From positions 554,215-618,214 of the forward strand of contig NZ_JAFEJA010000003.1 in NCBI RefSeq assembly GCF_016919245.1: a stretch of 64,000 bases of DNA, in the 5' to 3' direction. This DNA is from Streptomyces zhihengii. GTDB taxonomy: Bacteria > Actinomycetota > Actinomycetes > Streptomycetales > Streptomycetaceae. Both the position numbers and the translations under genes were made by a program. Of this stretch, positions 9,652 through 19,208 are shown in pieces (the first letter of the stretch is position 1; the number at the start of each line of letters is the position of its first letter). The notes beneath the pieces are model-generated. The model searched no databases. It had not been told where the DNA came from and saw nothing but the letters and a program-made list of their open reading frames with translations.

Positions 9652-9981
9652 TCAGCACCGGCGGGTGAGTGACCATGTTCCGGAGAACGACAGGTGGCGG
9701 CGCCGGGGGTGAGGCATGGACTGCTGTGCTCTGGCGGCGAATTCTCCAGCGGTCCGGCGCCGCCGCGGGCCGTTCCCGTGGTCGACGATGGCGACGGGCA
9801 GCTTCCTGCCGCGCATGACCGCTTCGCGGATCGCGGCGCGTGTAGCCGCGTGAGACCCGTCCCGGCCGGTGATCGCATCGTGCCCGTTCTCGCCCACGAC
9901 GACGGCCGGTGTGGGAAACGGTTCAATGACGAGGTCACGAAAATTGCGAAAGTTCTGGATGCGAACGCGGCGAAGCTGCAT
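9652..9981 (-). pseudogene. N-terminal stub of a RecF/OLD-type ATPase
   Basis: The start at 9981 opens with MQLRRVRIQNFRNFRDLVI and continues to VVVGENG. This is the characteristic N-terminal strand-helix and the beginning of the Walker A loop (normally GENGxGKS/T) of RecF-, OLD- or SMC-like ATPases. The frame then leaves the family at residue 35 and continues with unrelated residues, including ITGRDGSHAATRAAIREA, which weakly recalls a universal-stress-protein start. All downstream ATPase motifs are missing, so I call it a truncated remnant joined to another sequence. Confidence 0.5.
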
Positions 9982-10166
9982 CGTTCTCCCGGCCGGCACA
10001 TGGCGATGTTCTCTCACTGCTGCGCCGAGGCCTGCCCACGCGGCTGTTCGAGACGGATGAACCATCGTAGCTACGGGCAAACCCCGGCGGGCTCAGTTCC
10101 CCCCGAGACAGAGAACCTGACCACAGCTGGAAGCCGCCCCAGGTCGGTGCGGACCGGCAGATCGCC

Positions 10167-11450
10167 TTAAGCGAGGCTGTCGGTCACGCTGTCCGCCAGC
10201 GTCTGCAATGCGTGCGCAGCGGAGGGAAGCCTCACCCGGCCCCACTCCGTCTCGGGCCAGCTGTGCTCCAGCTGCCAGTCACCGGCTGTCAGCCGGTGCG
10301 TCTCGGCAATGAACGAGACCCGTCGGCCGTAATACACCGCCCCCAGAATCACCCTGCGATCGCTGCCCGCGCACGAGGTGGAGAAGCTCAGCAGACCATC
10401 CGGTTCGAACCCGTCCTCCGAGTTGTGCGGCCACCCGTACGTGGCAAGCCAGCGAGGCCTTTCCGGGTCCCCGAGGGCATACTCCTGGTGGCTGGCCTGG
10501 TCGCCCAGATGTCTTGCGATCCGGATCAGCATCCGCCGCATGATACCGCGGCTCTCCGCCATGTCCCGGGCGTAGTCATCCTGCGGACCCCAGCCGCTGC
10601 GCAGGCCGGTGTTCCTGACCAGAGGGGTCTGGGCGGAGTGGAGCCACAGGCGCAGTTCCTCCTCGAGGCCGTCGATCCTCAGCCGCTCGTTCCGGTCGTT
10701 CCTCGTGGCAGCTTCCAGTACATGCCCCAGCGCGTCCAGAGCAGTGTGATCTCCCTTCCAGCGCCGGTTGAGGTCGTAGTCCGTGGCTCCGGCGCGGAAG
10801 GTGCCCGGGAGCGGGAGCTGGCCGAGGGGGTAGATGAAGGCTGAGAGGGTCTGCGCCAGAGAATAGACGTCGGCCTGACTGCCCTCCTCCCGCTTGGTCA
10901 TGCTGCGCATCTCGGGGGCCATGAACCACAGGGGTCCGAGCTTCTCGCCTTCGTAGGTCACGCTCGCTTCACCGAAGTAGGCGATGCCGAAGTCCGCGAG
11001 TACGGGGCGTCCGTCGTACCAAAAGAGGTTGTCGGGCTTGATGTCTCGGTGGTAGTACTCCCGCTCATCGAGCTCGCACAGAGTCTGTGCCAGCACATGT
11101 ATGTGGCCGACGATCTCCTGCAGGCTGGTCGTCTCCACGAAGACCGACTCGAGCGGACTGGCCTTGGGCATCACGTACCAGGCCGGCGTGCCTCCGGTGT
11201 CGATGTCCAGAACCGGAAGTACTCCGGCGAGGCCTTCGCCTGTGAACCGGTGCATCATGACAGCTTCGTCGTGGAAGCGTTTGGCACGATTGCTCATGGG
11301 CGGCGCCGACCGGTGCTTCAGGACTGCTTCTTCACCGGTCGTCTCGTGTTTGACACTCCGGACGAAGTGCTTCGTCGACTTCGGGTCCTTGATCAGAGGA
11401 CCTAGATCCTTCCAACCCGGAACGCCAGCTTTGTAGTTGATTTTTCCCAC
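10167..11450 (-). CDS. serine/threonine protein kinase, 427 aa
   Basis: Eukaryotic-type kinase domain at residues about 20-250. The likely ATP-anchoring lysine is in EAVLKHR (K45), the catalytic loop is HRDIKPDN (134-141), the metal-binding motif is DFG (153-155) and the activation segment ends in APE (178-180). The roughly 150-residue C-terminal part is unfamiliar and has no membrane helix or PASTA repeats, so it is probably a soluble cytoplasmic kinase rather than a PknB-type receptor. It appears monocistronic; substrate unknown. Confidence 0.9.
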   Translation of the reverse strand: MGKINYKAGVPGWKDLGPLIKDPKSTKHFVRSVKHETTGEEAVLKHRSAPPMSNRAKRFHDEAVMMHRFTGEGLAGVLPVLDIDTGGTPAWYVMPKASPLESVFVETTSLQEIVGHIHVLAQTLCELDEREYYHRDIKPDNLFWYDGRPVLADFGIAYFGEASVTYEGEKLGPLWFMAPEMRSMTKREEGSQADVYSLAQTLSAFIYPLGQLPLPGTFRAGATDYDLNRRWKGDHTALDALGHVLEAATRNDRNERLRIDGLEEELRLWLHSAQTPLVRNTGLRSGWGPQDDYARDMAESRGIMRRMLIRIARHLGDQASHQEYALGDPERPRWLATYGWPHNSEDGFEPDGLLSFSTSCAGSDRRVILGAVYYGRRVSFIAETHRLTAGDWQLEHSWPETEWGRVRLPSAAHALQTLADSVTDSLA

Positions 11451-11621
11451 TCACTCAGAGTACGGATCACGCACCCGGGCGCGCTCGTGAATCTTCTGAT
11501 CGCCGGTGCCGCTTCCCTGCGAAGACCACAGCGCCGCGCACGGCGCGTGTCCAGAGTTCCGGAGCACCAGACCCCCACTCGGCGAGCAGGGGCCGCACCT
11601 CACCGATGGCCCGCGTGATGG

Positions 11622-12538
11622 TCACCGCGCCCGGTGCGGGAAGTAGCGTGGCAGTTCCGCGGTGACTACGGCCGCCGCGGGGGAGACCCAGCGTCGGCGT
11701 CGGCGCGCCAGCTGGACGGTGACGTCGGGGAACCGTGCTCCGGGAACCTGTGCCAGGCTGCCCGCCGCGAGCGCGTCCGCGACGTTGGCGTGTGCCAGCA
11801 GGCTGAGGCCGAGACCAGCGGCGACGCAGGACCTGGCAGCCTCCAGGCTGCCGAACCTCGTGATCCGGGGCGGCCGTCCTCGGCGGCCGCGAGCAGCCGC
11901 TCGAGGAAGCGGTCACTGTACGAACAGCCCTGCTCGTGCAGGAAGTAGTCCTCGCGGGCCAGTTCCGTCCAGTCCACCGGTGCGCCGGCGGCCTTGCCCG
12001 CGGCCCGGTGTCCGGGAGCGCAGACGAGCACCAGCGGCTCGCGGGCCAGCGGCGTGCACTCGATGTCACGGAACGCCGCCTCGTCCTCCAGCAGCAGGGC
12101 CAGATCCAGCTCGCCGGTGCGCAGCGCGGCGACGGCGGCCGCGGTCCCCATCGTGCGCAGATCCACCTCGATCCCGGGGTGAGTGCGCCGCAGCGCGGCA
12201 ATCACCGCCGGCAGCCGGGCGGAGACCAGGCTCTCGCCGGCCGAGAGCACGACCCGTCCGGTCAATCGGTCACCTCCGCCACCGGCGGACGCGGCGACCG
12301 CGCGCAGCTGGGATTCGGCCTCCAGCACCGCTTCGACGTGCGCCATCACCTCGCGTCCGGCGCCGGTGAGCACCACTCCGCGCGGCAGTCGGTCGAACAG
12401 GCGCAGGCCGAGTTCCTTCTCCAGTGCCTGCACTTGGGCGGTGACGGTGGACTGGACGAGGTGGAGGCGCTCGGCGGCCGCGGTCAGGCTCTCGGCCCGG
12501 GCGACGGTGGCGAATGTGCGCAGGAGTCGGGTGTCCAT
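11622..12538 (-). pseudogene. LysR-family regulator interrupted by a one-base shift
   Basis: From the ATG at 12538 the N-terminal winged HTH is intact (TFATVARAESLTAAAERLHL, then VQSTVTAQVQALEKELG), followed by the start of the effector-binding domain. At the four-base G run 11867-11870 (CCCC on the coding strand) the frame is lost. Adding one C restores a typical LysR C-terminus (RITRFGSLEAARSCVAAGLG and onwards) ending at the TGA 11622-11624. It is either a recent pseudogene or a sequencing error. It is divergent from the PhzF-family gene, the usual arrangement for a LysR regulator and its target. Confidence 0.8.
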
Positions 12539-12570
12539 CGCGCCGACAGTACTTGCTGCCATCGGAACCA

Positions 12571-12597
12571 GCGATGGATCGGATCGAAATTCATCGC
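12571..12597. promoter_or_regulatory. candidate LysR operator between divergent genes
   Basis: GCGATGGAT (12571-12579) and ATTCATCGC (12589-12597) form an inverted repeat with one mismatch and a nine-base spacer. It lies in the 95-base divergent region between the LysR start (12538) and the PhzF-family start (12634). Size, symmetry and position fit a LysR binding site; binding is inferred. Confidence 0.5.
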
Positions 12598-12633
12598 TTG
12601 TACGCATACCAGTGGGGTGTCACGGTAGGGGAC

Positions 12634-13527
12634 ATGAACCTGACCACAGACCCTGAGATCCTGCGATACAGCGCATTCACCACCGACCCTGCCGCTGGCA
12701 ATCCGGCCGGCGTCGTGCTCGACGCGTCCGGACTGGACGACGCCGCCATGCTCGCCATCGCCGCCGAAGTCGGCTACTCGGAGACCGCCTTCGTCACCGC
12801 CGCGGACCACCCGGCGCGCCGGTTCCGCCTGCGCTACTTCAGCCCGCTCGCCGAAGTCGCCTTCTGCGGTCACGCGACCGTGGCCACGGCGGTGGCCCTG
12901 GCCGAGCGGATCGGTTCCGGCCCGCTCGTCTTCGACACACCGGTGGGCGAGATCGCCCTGGACACCTCCGCGCGGTTGTCCGCGTCCGTGGCGGCGACAC
13001 TCACCAGCGTCCCCACCCGCTCCCGGCCGGCGAGCGACGAGGAGCTGCACTCCTCCCTCGCGGCACTGCGCTGGTCCCCGGATGACCTCGACCCGGCACT
13101 TCCGCCGCACGTCTCCTTCGGTGGCAACGAGCACCTCGTTCTCGCCGCGGCCACCCGCGAACGTCTCGCCGCCCTCGACTACGACTTCGACGCCCTGGCC
13201 GAGGTGATGCACCGGCACGGCTGGACCACGCTCCAACTGGTCTGGCGAGAGTCCGGGGAACTCTTCCACGCCCGCGACCCCTTCCCCGTCGGCGGTGTCG
13301 TCGAAGACCCGGCCACCGGCGCCGCGGCGGCAGCGTTCGGCGGCTACCTGCGCACACTCGACGCCCTCCCGCCCTCCGGCGCGTTCACCATCCGCCAGGG
13401 CGAGGACCTCGGCCGACCCAGCCTGCTCCGCGTCGAAGCGTCAACCGCAGACCCGCGGGTGCGGGTGACCGGGCAGGCGGTCGCGATCACGACGGCGGAC
13501 ACGCGCACCGCGGGCACACCTGCCTGA
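12634..13527 (+). CDS. PhzF-family isomerase/epimerase, 297 aa
   Basis: Family signatures are in order: GNPAGVVLD near residue 22, GYSETAFV with the conserved catalytic-type Glu at 50, RYFSPLAEVAFCGHAT at about 70-85, and the C-terminal half-barrel motif VVEDPATGAAAAAFGGYL. Length is typical for PhzF/YddE proteins of diaminopimelate-epimerase fold. The ATG at 12634 follows a TAGGGGA ribosome site. The substrate is unknown; a phenazine pathway is not implied because no phz genes are present. It is probably controlled by the divergent LysR gene. Confidence 0.9.
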   Translation: MNLTTDPEILRYSAFTTDPAAGNPAGVVLDASGLDDAAMLAIAAEVGYSETAFVTAADHPARRFRLRYFSPLAEVAFCGHATVATAVALAERIGSGPLVFDTPVGEIALDTSARLSASVAATLTSVPTRSRPASDEELHSSLAALRWSPDDLDPALPPHVSFGGNEHLVLAAATRERLAALDYDFDALAEVMHRHGWTTLQLVWRESGELFHARDPFPVGGVVEDPATGAAAAAFGGYLRTLDALPPSGAFTIRQGEDLGRPSLLRVEASTADPRVRVTGQAVAITTADTRTAGTPA

Positions 13528-14132
13528 CCGGTCCGGTGCGCCGCGCACCGCCTGAGCGCCCGGTGCGTTGCGCGTGCCGGCGGCGCAACGCATCAGGACC
13601 GGCCCCGATGCGAGGGCGGGCCCGTCCCCGGCCGCCTCCGCCAGACCCTGCGCCGATCACCCCGCCCCGTGCTCCGCAATGCGCGTGACGCATCCCGCAC
13701 TGCCAGTCGAGACTCCGTACACGCGTACGAGCGACTACATCTACATCGACAACCTGCGGCAGGAGGACGAACTGCTCACGGACGCCGTCTGGCAGGCTGG
13801 TGAGCACGCCCCGGTACCGACGTGCCCGGCCGAGCTCGTGGCACGTGAGCCACCGGGTGCGCCCACAGGGTGACCGCTCGGGGGCGGCAGGCAGGCCGAC
13901 TGCACGCTCTGGCGCGGACTCCAACAGAGACTTCACTCCCTCGCCGGCGGAGCACGGCAGACGAGTGGGCGGCCCGTGCCCGGCTTCGCCGCACGCATCG
14001 GGACACCGGACGCGGACAACGGCGAGCCCGCCGAAGCACCCGCCCCGGTCTACATGTCGCGGGGCGACATTCGGCCCGCCGACGGCGCCGAGGGCGTACG
14101 CCCCGTACCCCCTCGCGCTGGTTCTCGCCTGA
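13528..14132. other. intergenic region with one weak small frame
   Basis: About 600 bases between converging genes. Apart from the weak frame at 13679-13873 nothing was recognised. Confidence 0.35.
13679..13873 (+). CDS. possible small protein or gene fragment, 64 aa
   Basis: The frame from the ATG at 13679 contains TPYTRTSDYIYIDNLRQEDE, whose Tyr/Asp/Ile-rich composition is unusual for a random frame in this DNA. No ribosome site is obvious and the end becomes Pro/Gly-rich. It may be a fragment of a lost gene. Confidence 0.2.
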   Translation: MRVTHPALPVETPYTRTSDYIYIDNLRQEDELLTDAVWQAGEHAPVPTCPAELVAREPPGAPTG

Positions 14133-14468
14133 TCAGCCCGCCGGAGCGAGTACCGTCAGGCGCAGCACCGTGGCGATGGCGATGAGGGCGGGCATGGTGA
14201 ACCACCAGCGGCGCAGCCAGCCTGCCTTGACGAAGAGAAGCGTCAGGATGCCGGTGACCGCGGTGACGCCCATCCCCAGGCCGGCCGCGACGCCGGAGTG
14301 CGCGGCGGTCTCCGTGGTGCCGGGCTCGACCATGTAGGCGAGCAGGATCAGATACGTGGCGACGAGATGTCCCGCGCTGAGCAGAACTCCGCACGCGATG
14401 GTTCCCAGGCGGCCGGCACCGCGGCGTTCGGCAGGGTGTCCGGGGGAGGTACTTGCTCGCGTGGCCAT
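14133..14468 (-). CDS. small polytopic membrane protein, 111 aa
   Basis: Three hydrophobic helices are visible: TIACGVLLSAGHLVATYLIL, GVAAGLGMGVTAVTGILTLL and PALIAIATVLRLTVLA. The ATG at 14468 overlaps the TGA of the transglycosylase-like gene (TGATG), with a GTG at 14471 as alternative, so it is translationally coupled as the third gene of the type VII-like set. It could be an immunity or export-associated membrane protein. That role is inferred from position only. Confidence 0.7.
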   Translation of the reverse strand: MATRASTSPGHPAERRGAGRLGTIACGVLLSAGHLVATYLILLAYMVEPGTTETAAHSGVAAGLGMGVTAVTGILTLLFVKAGWLRRWWFTMPALIAIATVLRLTVLAPAG

Positions 14469-15808
14469 CACCGCAGGGACTCCTTGGCCTCGTCCAGGTG
14501 CTGATCGAATTGACGGCCGTAGCGCTGGGCGTCGGCGCTCTCGTAGTACGGGCCGCCGTTGTAGCGGGCGGCGAGTTCCTGCATCTGCTCGCGTGTCATC
14601 TTCTCCGGCGGCACGTCGGCGAAGCCACTCTCCGCCTTGAGCTGCGCCAGGTACTCGGAGGCGATGAAGATGTTCGTCGCGGGGGCCTTGACGGCGTCCA
14701 CGACGACGGCACGTTGCGTGTCCGTCAGGGTTTCCGGGTCGTAGCCGAGGACTTCGGCGGCGCGACGGATCTGGATGGCCATGGGCCCCATCGAGGTCCG
14801 GTCCGGGTCTTCGCTGCCGGGAAGGATCTTGCGGCCTTCGAAGGCCGCGTCGTCCAGCAGGCCGGGATCACCTGCCACTTCCTTCCAGGCTATGCCTGCC
14901 ACCATTTCCGGGGGAAGTCCGGAATCCGCTGCTGCGGCCTTGAGGAGTTCCTTGTTGGCCGCGATGTACTCGCGACGGTCCTCGTCCGATGTGGACAGCC
15001 ACCAGTAGTTGTTGCCCACGCCTTCCGGCAGGCTGTTCACCCTGGTCTGGATGCGGAACAGCGCCTCCGACATGTACACGTGCTCACCCACGGTGGGGAT
15101 CGAGTCGACCTTGGGGCCGGCTCCCGGCAGCTGGGTCCCGGCGTTCCCCCTGGCTTCCCGGGCCTCCGTCTGGAGTGGCACGAGGCCCTTCAGGAAGGCC
15201 GCGATGTCGGGCACCGTGCCCTTGAACTCGGGTATCGCCTTGTAGGCGGCCTTCAGGTCGGCGACGCACAGCCGACGGGCGGCCGACTCCACGCGCAGCG
15301 CGTCACCGTAGTGGTCCTTGGTCTGGTTGTAGAGGCGTTCGGCGTCGTCACGGATCGCGTCCACGTCCACGGTCGCCTCGGCGAGCCAGTCCATGACGCC
15401 TGTGCTGGCGCGCAGGTCTTCCCACTGGCGCAGGGGTTCCGCCGCCCGTGCGGTGGGTGTGATGGCGGACGCCTCCCGGGCCATGACCTCGGAGAGCTTG
15501 CTCTCGGCAGCCCGGCCGTTCCGGTAGTGCGTCTTCGCGGTCGTGACGGCATCGGCGTATGCCGCGAGCGCTGTCGAGGCCTTCCGGAACGCCTCCGAGA
15601 GCCCATCGGCCAGCGAGCGGCTCTCCTGGAGCCGCTTCGCGTACAGATCGCGCGCGGAGCTGACCCACGCGATCCGCCCCGCCTTCCGGAAGGCGTCGTC
15701 AGTGGAGTCGATGAGCGTGTGCAGTCGCCGGAACTCGGCGGCGTTCCGGTCGATCAGCGCCGGATTGGCTTCTTCGAGGAAGGCGACGTCCGCGTGATAG
15801 GCCATCAC
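14468..15808 (-). CDS. type VII secretion-associated lytic transglycosylase-like protein
   Basis: Residues 1-230 are long amphipathic helices resembling the N-terminal secretion-signal region of T7SS-exported Streptomyces proteins. Residues about 275-446 resemble a soluble lytic transglycosylase or goose-lysozyme fold: a candidate catalytic Glu in GIAWKEVAG (E310), a Ser-Met-Gly segment (TSMGPMAIQIR, near 340) and ARYNGGPYYES (414-424). The expected substrate is peptidoglycan. GTG 15808 or ATG 15805 serves as start, with GAGG inside the end of the upstream gene. The gene is flanked by a WXG-like gene and a small membrane protein, which supports an export or toxin role. No ESX secretion core is in the window. 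Confidence 0.7.
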   Translation of the reverse strand: MMAYHADVAFLEEANPALIDRNAAEFRRLHTLIDSTDDAFRKAGRIAWVSSARDLYAKRLQESRSLADGLSEAFRKASTALAAYADAVTTAKTHYRNGRAAESKLSEVMAREASAITPTARAAEPLRQWEDLRASTGVMDWLAEATVDVDAIRDDAERLYNQTKDHYGDALRVESAARRLCVADLKAAYKAIPEFKGTVPDIAAFLKGLVPLQTEAREARGNAGTQLPGAGPKVDSIPTVGEHVYMSEALFRIQTRVNSLPEGVGNNYWWLSTSDEDRREYIAANKELLKAAAADSGLPPEMVAGIAWKEVAGDPGLLDDAAFEGRKILPGSEDPDRTSMGPMAIQIRRAAEVLGYDPETLTDTQRAVVVDAVKAPATNIFIASEYLAQLKAESGFADVPPEKMTREQMQELAARYNGGPYYESADAQRYGRQFDQHLDEAKESLR

Positions 15809-15811
15809 CGG

Positions 15812-16267
15812 TCACCTCTTCTCGGGCGGGACGAAGGTACCGCAGTCGAGGATCGAATCCATCCGGCCCTGCACGCCCTTGTCCACGGTGACATAACTGC
15901 TGCCGGCCGCCTGCAACTTCGTGGCCAGGGACGCCAGGAGAGCGACCATGTCGTTGTACTGGTCCTGTGCGAAACGGGCGAGTGTGTCGACCTGCGCGGC
16001 CACCTCGTCATGGGCGCGGGGAAGCCTGGCCTGGGTGGCATTCTCGCCGTCCATACGGCCCTCGTAGAGGAGGCCGGCGATCTCCATGAGGAGATGCGAG
16101 CTGCCGTTGATCGAGGCCTTGCTGACGGAGTATCCGCCTCCCGCATTACCTGCCCCATCGGAACCGGTGTCCGCGGCCGGCACCCCGTTGAGTTGCATCT
16201 GCGCGGCATCACGCCGCCGCGCGAGCGCCGCCTCTTTGAGGCTCGCCCACTCCTCATCGAACGACAT
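15812..16267 (-). CDS. WXG100-like small helical protein, partner of the transglycosylase
   Basis: Starting at the ATG 16267 (MSFDEEWASLKEAALARR), this 151-residue protein has the helix-turn-helix-hairpin character of type VII-associated WXG-like proteins. A Gly/Asn-rich linker near residue 45 and a second helical pair (DEVAAQVDTLARFAQDQYND) follow. Its stop is three bases before the GTG of the downstream gene. Upstream frames to 16315 are not supported by a ribosome site. It is probably a chaperone or co-secreted partner. Confidence 0.65.
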   Translation of the reverse strand: MSFDEEWASLKEAALARRRDAAQMQLNGVPAADTGSDGAGNAGGGYSVSKASINGSSHLLMEIAGLLYEGRMDGENATQARLPRAHDEVAAQVDTLARFAQDQYNDMVALLASLATKLQAAGSSYVTVDKGVQGRMDSILDCGTFVPPEKR

Positions 16268-16329
16268 CGCTCTCCCCCTGAGCTCGTACATATGGTGATC
16301 TGACGATAAGTCCACCGACGATCAGGATG

Positions 16330-16570
16330 TCACAGGTCGCTGGTACGGTCCGGCCGAGATTGCGCCAGGGAACACGCATCCTCTGGGTGAGACCCCCGGC
16401 ACTGCGCGCACGGGGGACTGCGTCCCGGATCTCCGTCGGGAACAGGGCAGTTTGAGCCCTGCGGAGCGGCCCGCACGTGGTTGGAGTCGATCACCGCCGG
16501 GACCTGCGGGTCACCCACGTCGCCGGCGCCTGTCTCTTCTCGCGAAGCTTCGACAGCAGCTGTTCACCGC
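16330..16570 (-). pseudogene. degenerate IS5-like transposase fragment
   Basis: Two overlapping minus-strand frames give pieces that recall IS5-family transposases: EQLLSKLREKRQ in one frame and VPAVIDSNHVRAAPQGSN in another, the latter like the first catalytic Asp region (V/I-D-S/G-x-H-V/I-R-A). Frame changes and lack of both ends show it is decayed. The call rests on weak resemblance. Confidence 0.3.
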
Positions 16571-16674
16571 TCCGGGAGACAAGCGGACTCACCTGCCTCC
16601 CGTGTTCCTGGGCACGGGAGGCATTGTGTCGTCCGGCCTCTGGCGGGCCGCCGCGCTCCTGCCATGCCGCAAGG

Positions 16675-17226
16675 TCATGGTCCCTCCGCCGGCCGTTGGA
16701 CCGTCCTCCAGCGCGGGGCGTCGTCATCCGGGACCTCCGGTGACGCGAAGTGGAAGGGCACCTGGAGGTGGGCGGCCAGCGCCCCGCCGGCCTCAGTGGC
16801 AGCAGCGCCGGGAGGAGGGCTGCCAGGCCGGTGATAGATGGTCGCCAGGCGGATCTCTCCCTCCGGAGCGTCCAGAACCGCTACCAGGTCCACGAACCAG
16901 TCGTGCACGGTGTTGCCGTCCCAGATCGCCTCCACCGCTGCCACACGGTCAGGTAGAGCCGCGGCAAGGGCTGCGAGCGAGGGGAGGTCCAGCGGATCGG
17001 GCGGCGTGTGCTCTACTCGGTCGCCCAGAGCCTGGTATCGCGCGTGGACCACCCGCTCGGCCTCGTGTAGCCCGACCCCCAGCGGGCGCAGCGCCTCCCA
17101 GACGGACCTGACCGCCGACAGTCGGCGGTCACGCAGCACATCGGCATCCACCTCTCGGCAGGTCCGTTCCTCCAGGTAGGCCCACCAGCCACTCACTGGG
17201 CCACCAGCCGGGATCTCAGGATGCAT
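16675..17226 (-). CDS. hypothetical protein, about 183 aa, start uncertain
   Basis: Ordinary soluble protein composition with repeated aromatic and charged helices (SGWWAYLEERTCREVDADV, DWFVDLVAVLDAPEGEIR). The family is not recognised. The first in-frame ATG is at 17226, but convincing coding sequence (EYQVLAYVPTHD) continues upstream. Removing one base from the four-C run at 17272-17275 would join it to an ATG at 17281. The gene may therefore be slightly longer and frameshifted at its 5' end. Confidence 0.5.
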   Translation of the reverse strand: MHPEIPAGGPVSGWWAYLEERTCREVDADVLRDRRLSAVRSVWEALRPLGVGLHEAERVVHARYQALGDRVEHTPPDPLDLPSLAALAAALPDRVAAVEAIWDGNTVHDWFVDLVAVLDAPEGEIRLATIYHRPGSPPPGAAATEAGGALAAHLQVPFHFASPEVPDDDAPRWRTVQRPAEGP

Positions 17227-17621
17227 GTCATGCGTGGGAACGTACGCCAGGACCTGATACTCCGGCCCGGTCCCCGGGCATGACCGTGACCGATGACCCG
17301 CATCGGACCTCGGCCAAAGGGCAGCTTGGCAGCAGCGGAGGGATCGGAGGCGGCCCCGGCGCTGTGATGCGTCTCGTGGAGGTGGCCCACGCTGGTCTGC
17401 GCGAGCCACCGCTCCACCTGGTCAGCGCCGAATCCTGATGACGGCAAAGGCGGTACCGACCTAGCGTGCCGCGCATGACCTCCCCAGGCGGCCACCCTGA
17501 CGACAAGCCCAGCGTGACCATTTGCTGCCATGACAGCTCTTCCATAGGCGTGACGCTTTGCGACCGATTCGCTTCGACACGGACGCCGTGCAATACGCCG
17601 TTGAGCTAGGCGCCCCGATAA

Positions 17622-17774
17622 GGAGGCTATGCCGGACTGACCTGGACCCTGCGGCCCTGGCGAGGGGGCGCCGGCGGCTGGGACGCCTCGGTGACCAACG
17701 GGCTGGAGGCCGGCGAGCAGATGACTTCCCTGGCGGCCGACGTCTGGAACTTCCTCACCCGCGGGCAGCCATGA
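17622..17774 (+). pseudogene. C-terminal remnant coupled to the next small gene
   Basis: A frame bounded upstream by TAA at 17619 reads TWTLRPWRGGAGGWDASVTN and ends FLTRGQP, with a TGA overlapping the next ATG (ATGA). A perfect AAGGAGG lies at its left end but no ATG or GTG start follows in frame. It looks like the tail of a gene whose 5' part was lost. Confidence 0.35.
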
Positions 17775-17992
17775 CAGCTGGCATACGCATCACCTGGACG
17801 TTGGCGGGATCCGGGTGGGCCGACTGCACCCTGGAAGATGATCACGCGAATGCCGGACTCACTGTGTCCCGCGTCAGCACCGCACCCGGAGAACTTCTGA
17901 CCGCCGTGGCCCGGCTCGTCACCCGTGAGGCAGAAACGCACGCCCAGTTCGAGGCCGACGCTACGCGCCGAAGGCGCCACCGCCGTCCATAG
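17771..17992 (+). CDS. small hypothetical protein, 73 aa
   Basis: ATG at 17771 overlaps the stop of the preceding remnant. The sequence (AGIRITWTLAGSGWADCTLE, then TAPGELLTAVARLVTREAE) looks like a small alpha/beta protein. I know no motif in it; immunity-type or antitoxin-like proteins of this size exist, but nothing here proves that. Confidence 0.5.
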   Translation: MTAGIRITWTLAGSGWADCTLEDDHANAGLTVSRVSTAPGELLTAVARLVTREAETHAQFEADATRRRRHRRP

Positions 17993-18182
17993 GGCCCCGG
18001 GCGCGCTGACGCGACCACGGCCGTCGAAGCCGCTGTCCGGTTCGACTGACCGGTCGGGCACCGGCCTGGCCTCGACAGGCGCGTGCAACATTGGCTTGGC
18101 CACCGCAGTGAACACCGGTTACGAGACAAGTCCAACAGCGGGGCGGCGGAGGCAGGGCGATGAGCGGGCTGCTCGGGTGGAT

Positions 18183-18924
18183 TCAGTCGCCTCCGCCGAA
18201 GTCGCCGCTGTGCGGGGCTCTGTCGTGGGTGCCCGAGTCGGCCGGCTCGTCGAGGTCGTGCCGGGCGGCTGTGCGGCCGCTGGGGCTGTGGCCGCGGCTG
18301 AGGTTGTCCGCTGGGCGAGAGCCTGTTGTCCTGTGCGGTGTGGACGAGCTGGTGACGGACACCAGGTGGTGAGTGTGGCTGTCCTCGCCGTTCAGTGCCT
18401 GGGTGACGACGGTGCGGCAGTGGCGGGTGAAGCGGGGCCAGGGGCGGGTCGTGCCGGCGGGCCAGATAGCGGCGGGCGGCCAGCACGGCCCTCAGCGGTA
18501 TCCAGGCCGTCGTCCACATGCCCGGATCCAGGGAGGGCAGTCCGGGCACTGGACACCGCGCGATCATCGCGTGCAGGGACAGGCTGAACGCCGCGCGGAC
18601 CTGCGCCGAGGCTTGCGGTCGTTTCCCGTCCCCGGCGACGTCCTCGGGCAGGTACGGGTACACGGCGCACAGCATCCCCCGTGCGGCCGGCTCCGCCTCC
18701 TGCGCGGGCTCCGGTACGGCGGCGTCCAGGACGCCGCCGGCGGTCAGCGCGATGGCGTACCCGAGCCACGTCCGCGCCCTCGTGTCCCCGCGCAGCGAGC
18801 CGACGAACCGGTCCGCCGCCAGCGTGAGAGAGCACGCCCGCCACAGGGCGAGGGACCGCGTCCGGCAAGCCGTCCGGTCGCCGTAGCCGCCGTAGAAAGC
18901 CGCCTGATCTTCGTGGACAGCCAT
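18183..18924 (-). pseudogene. hypothetical protein gene split by a one-base shift
   Basis: From the ATG at 18924 (MAVHEDQAAFYGGYGDR) the frame codes a coherent helical protein with a hydrophobic stretch (WLGYAIALTAGGVLDAAV) up to RRYLARRHDPP. At the four-G run 18441-18444 the frame fails. Dropping one base gives a natural continuation (WPRFTRHCRTVVTQALNGED) to the TGA at 18183. The family is not recognised. It is either decayed or affected by a sequence error. Confidence 0.5.
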
Positions 18925-19208
18925 TGCCGTGACGCCCACGGGGGGTGCGAGCAACGAGACCGGCGCGGCGGCTCCAGGCTGAGTGGTCGGCGTTGGGGGC
19001 GCGTTGGGCGGTTCAGCGTGCGGGGTGCTGACGAGGTCACGGCCTGCCGCACCAGCGGCCCAGGTCCGCAGAACGGTTTAGCCGGCCCTTCCGTCGCGAT
19101 GCGACCGCTCCTTGCACTGTATTCGAATCCGGCGGCGTGGAGGTGTAGGTGTGCTACACCTGGGAAGGTGCCGGTCCGGTAAGGATGCACCACCGGGAGG
19201 GCTTGGAC

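Noticed and set aside
12484..13269. Minus-strand frame opposite the PhzF-family gene
   Set aside because: The plus strand carries all PhzF signatures.
14453..16303. 616-codon plus-strand frame opposite the type VII-like genes
   Set aside because: It mirrors the minus-strand genes, which have recognisable motifs and coupled starts.
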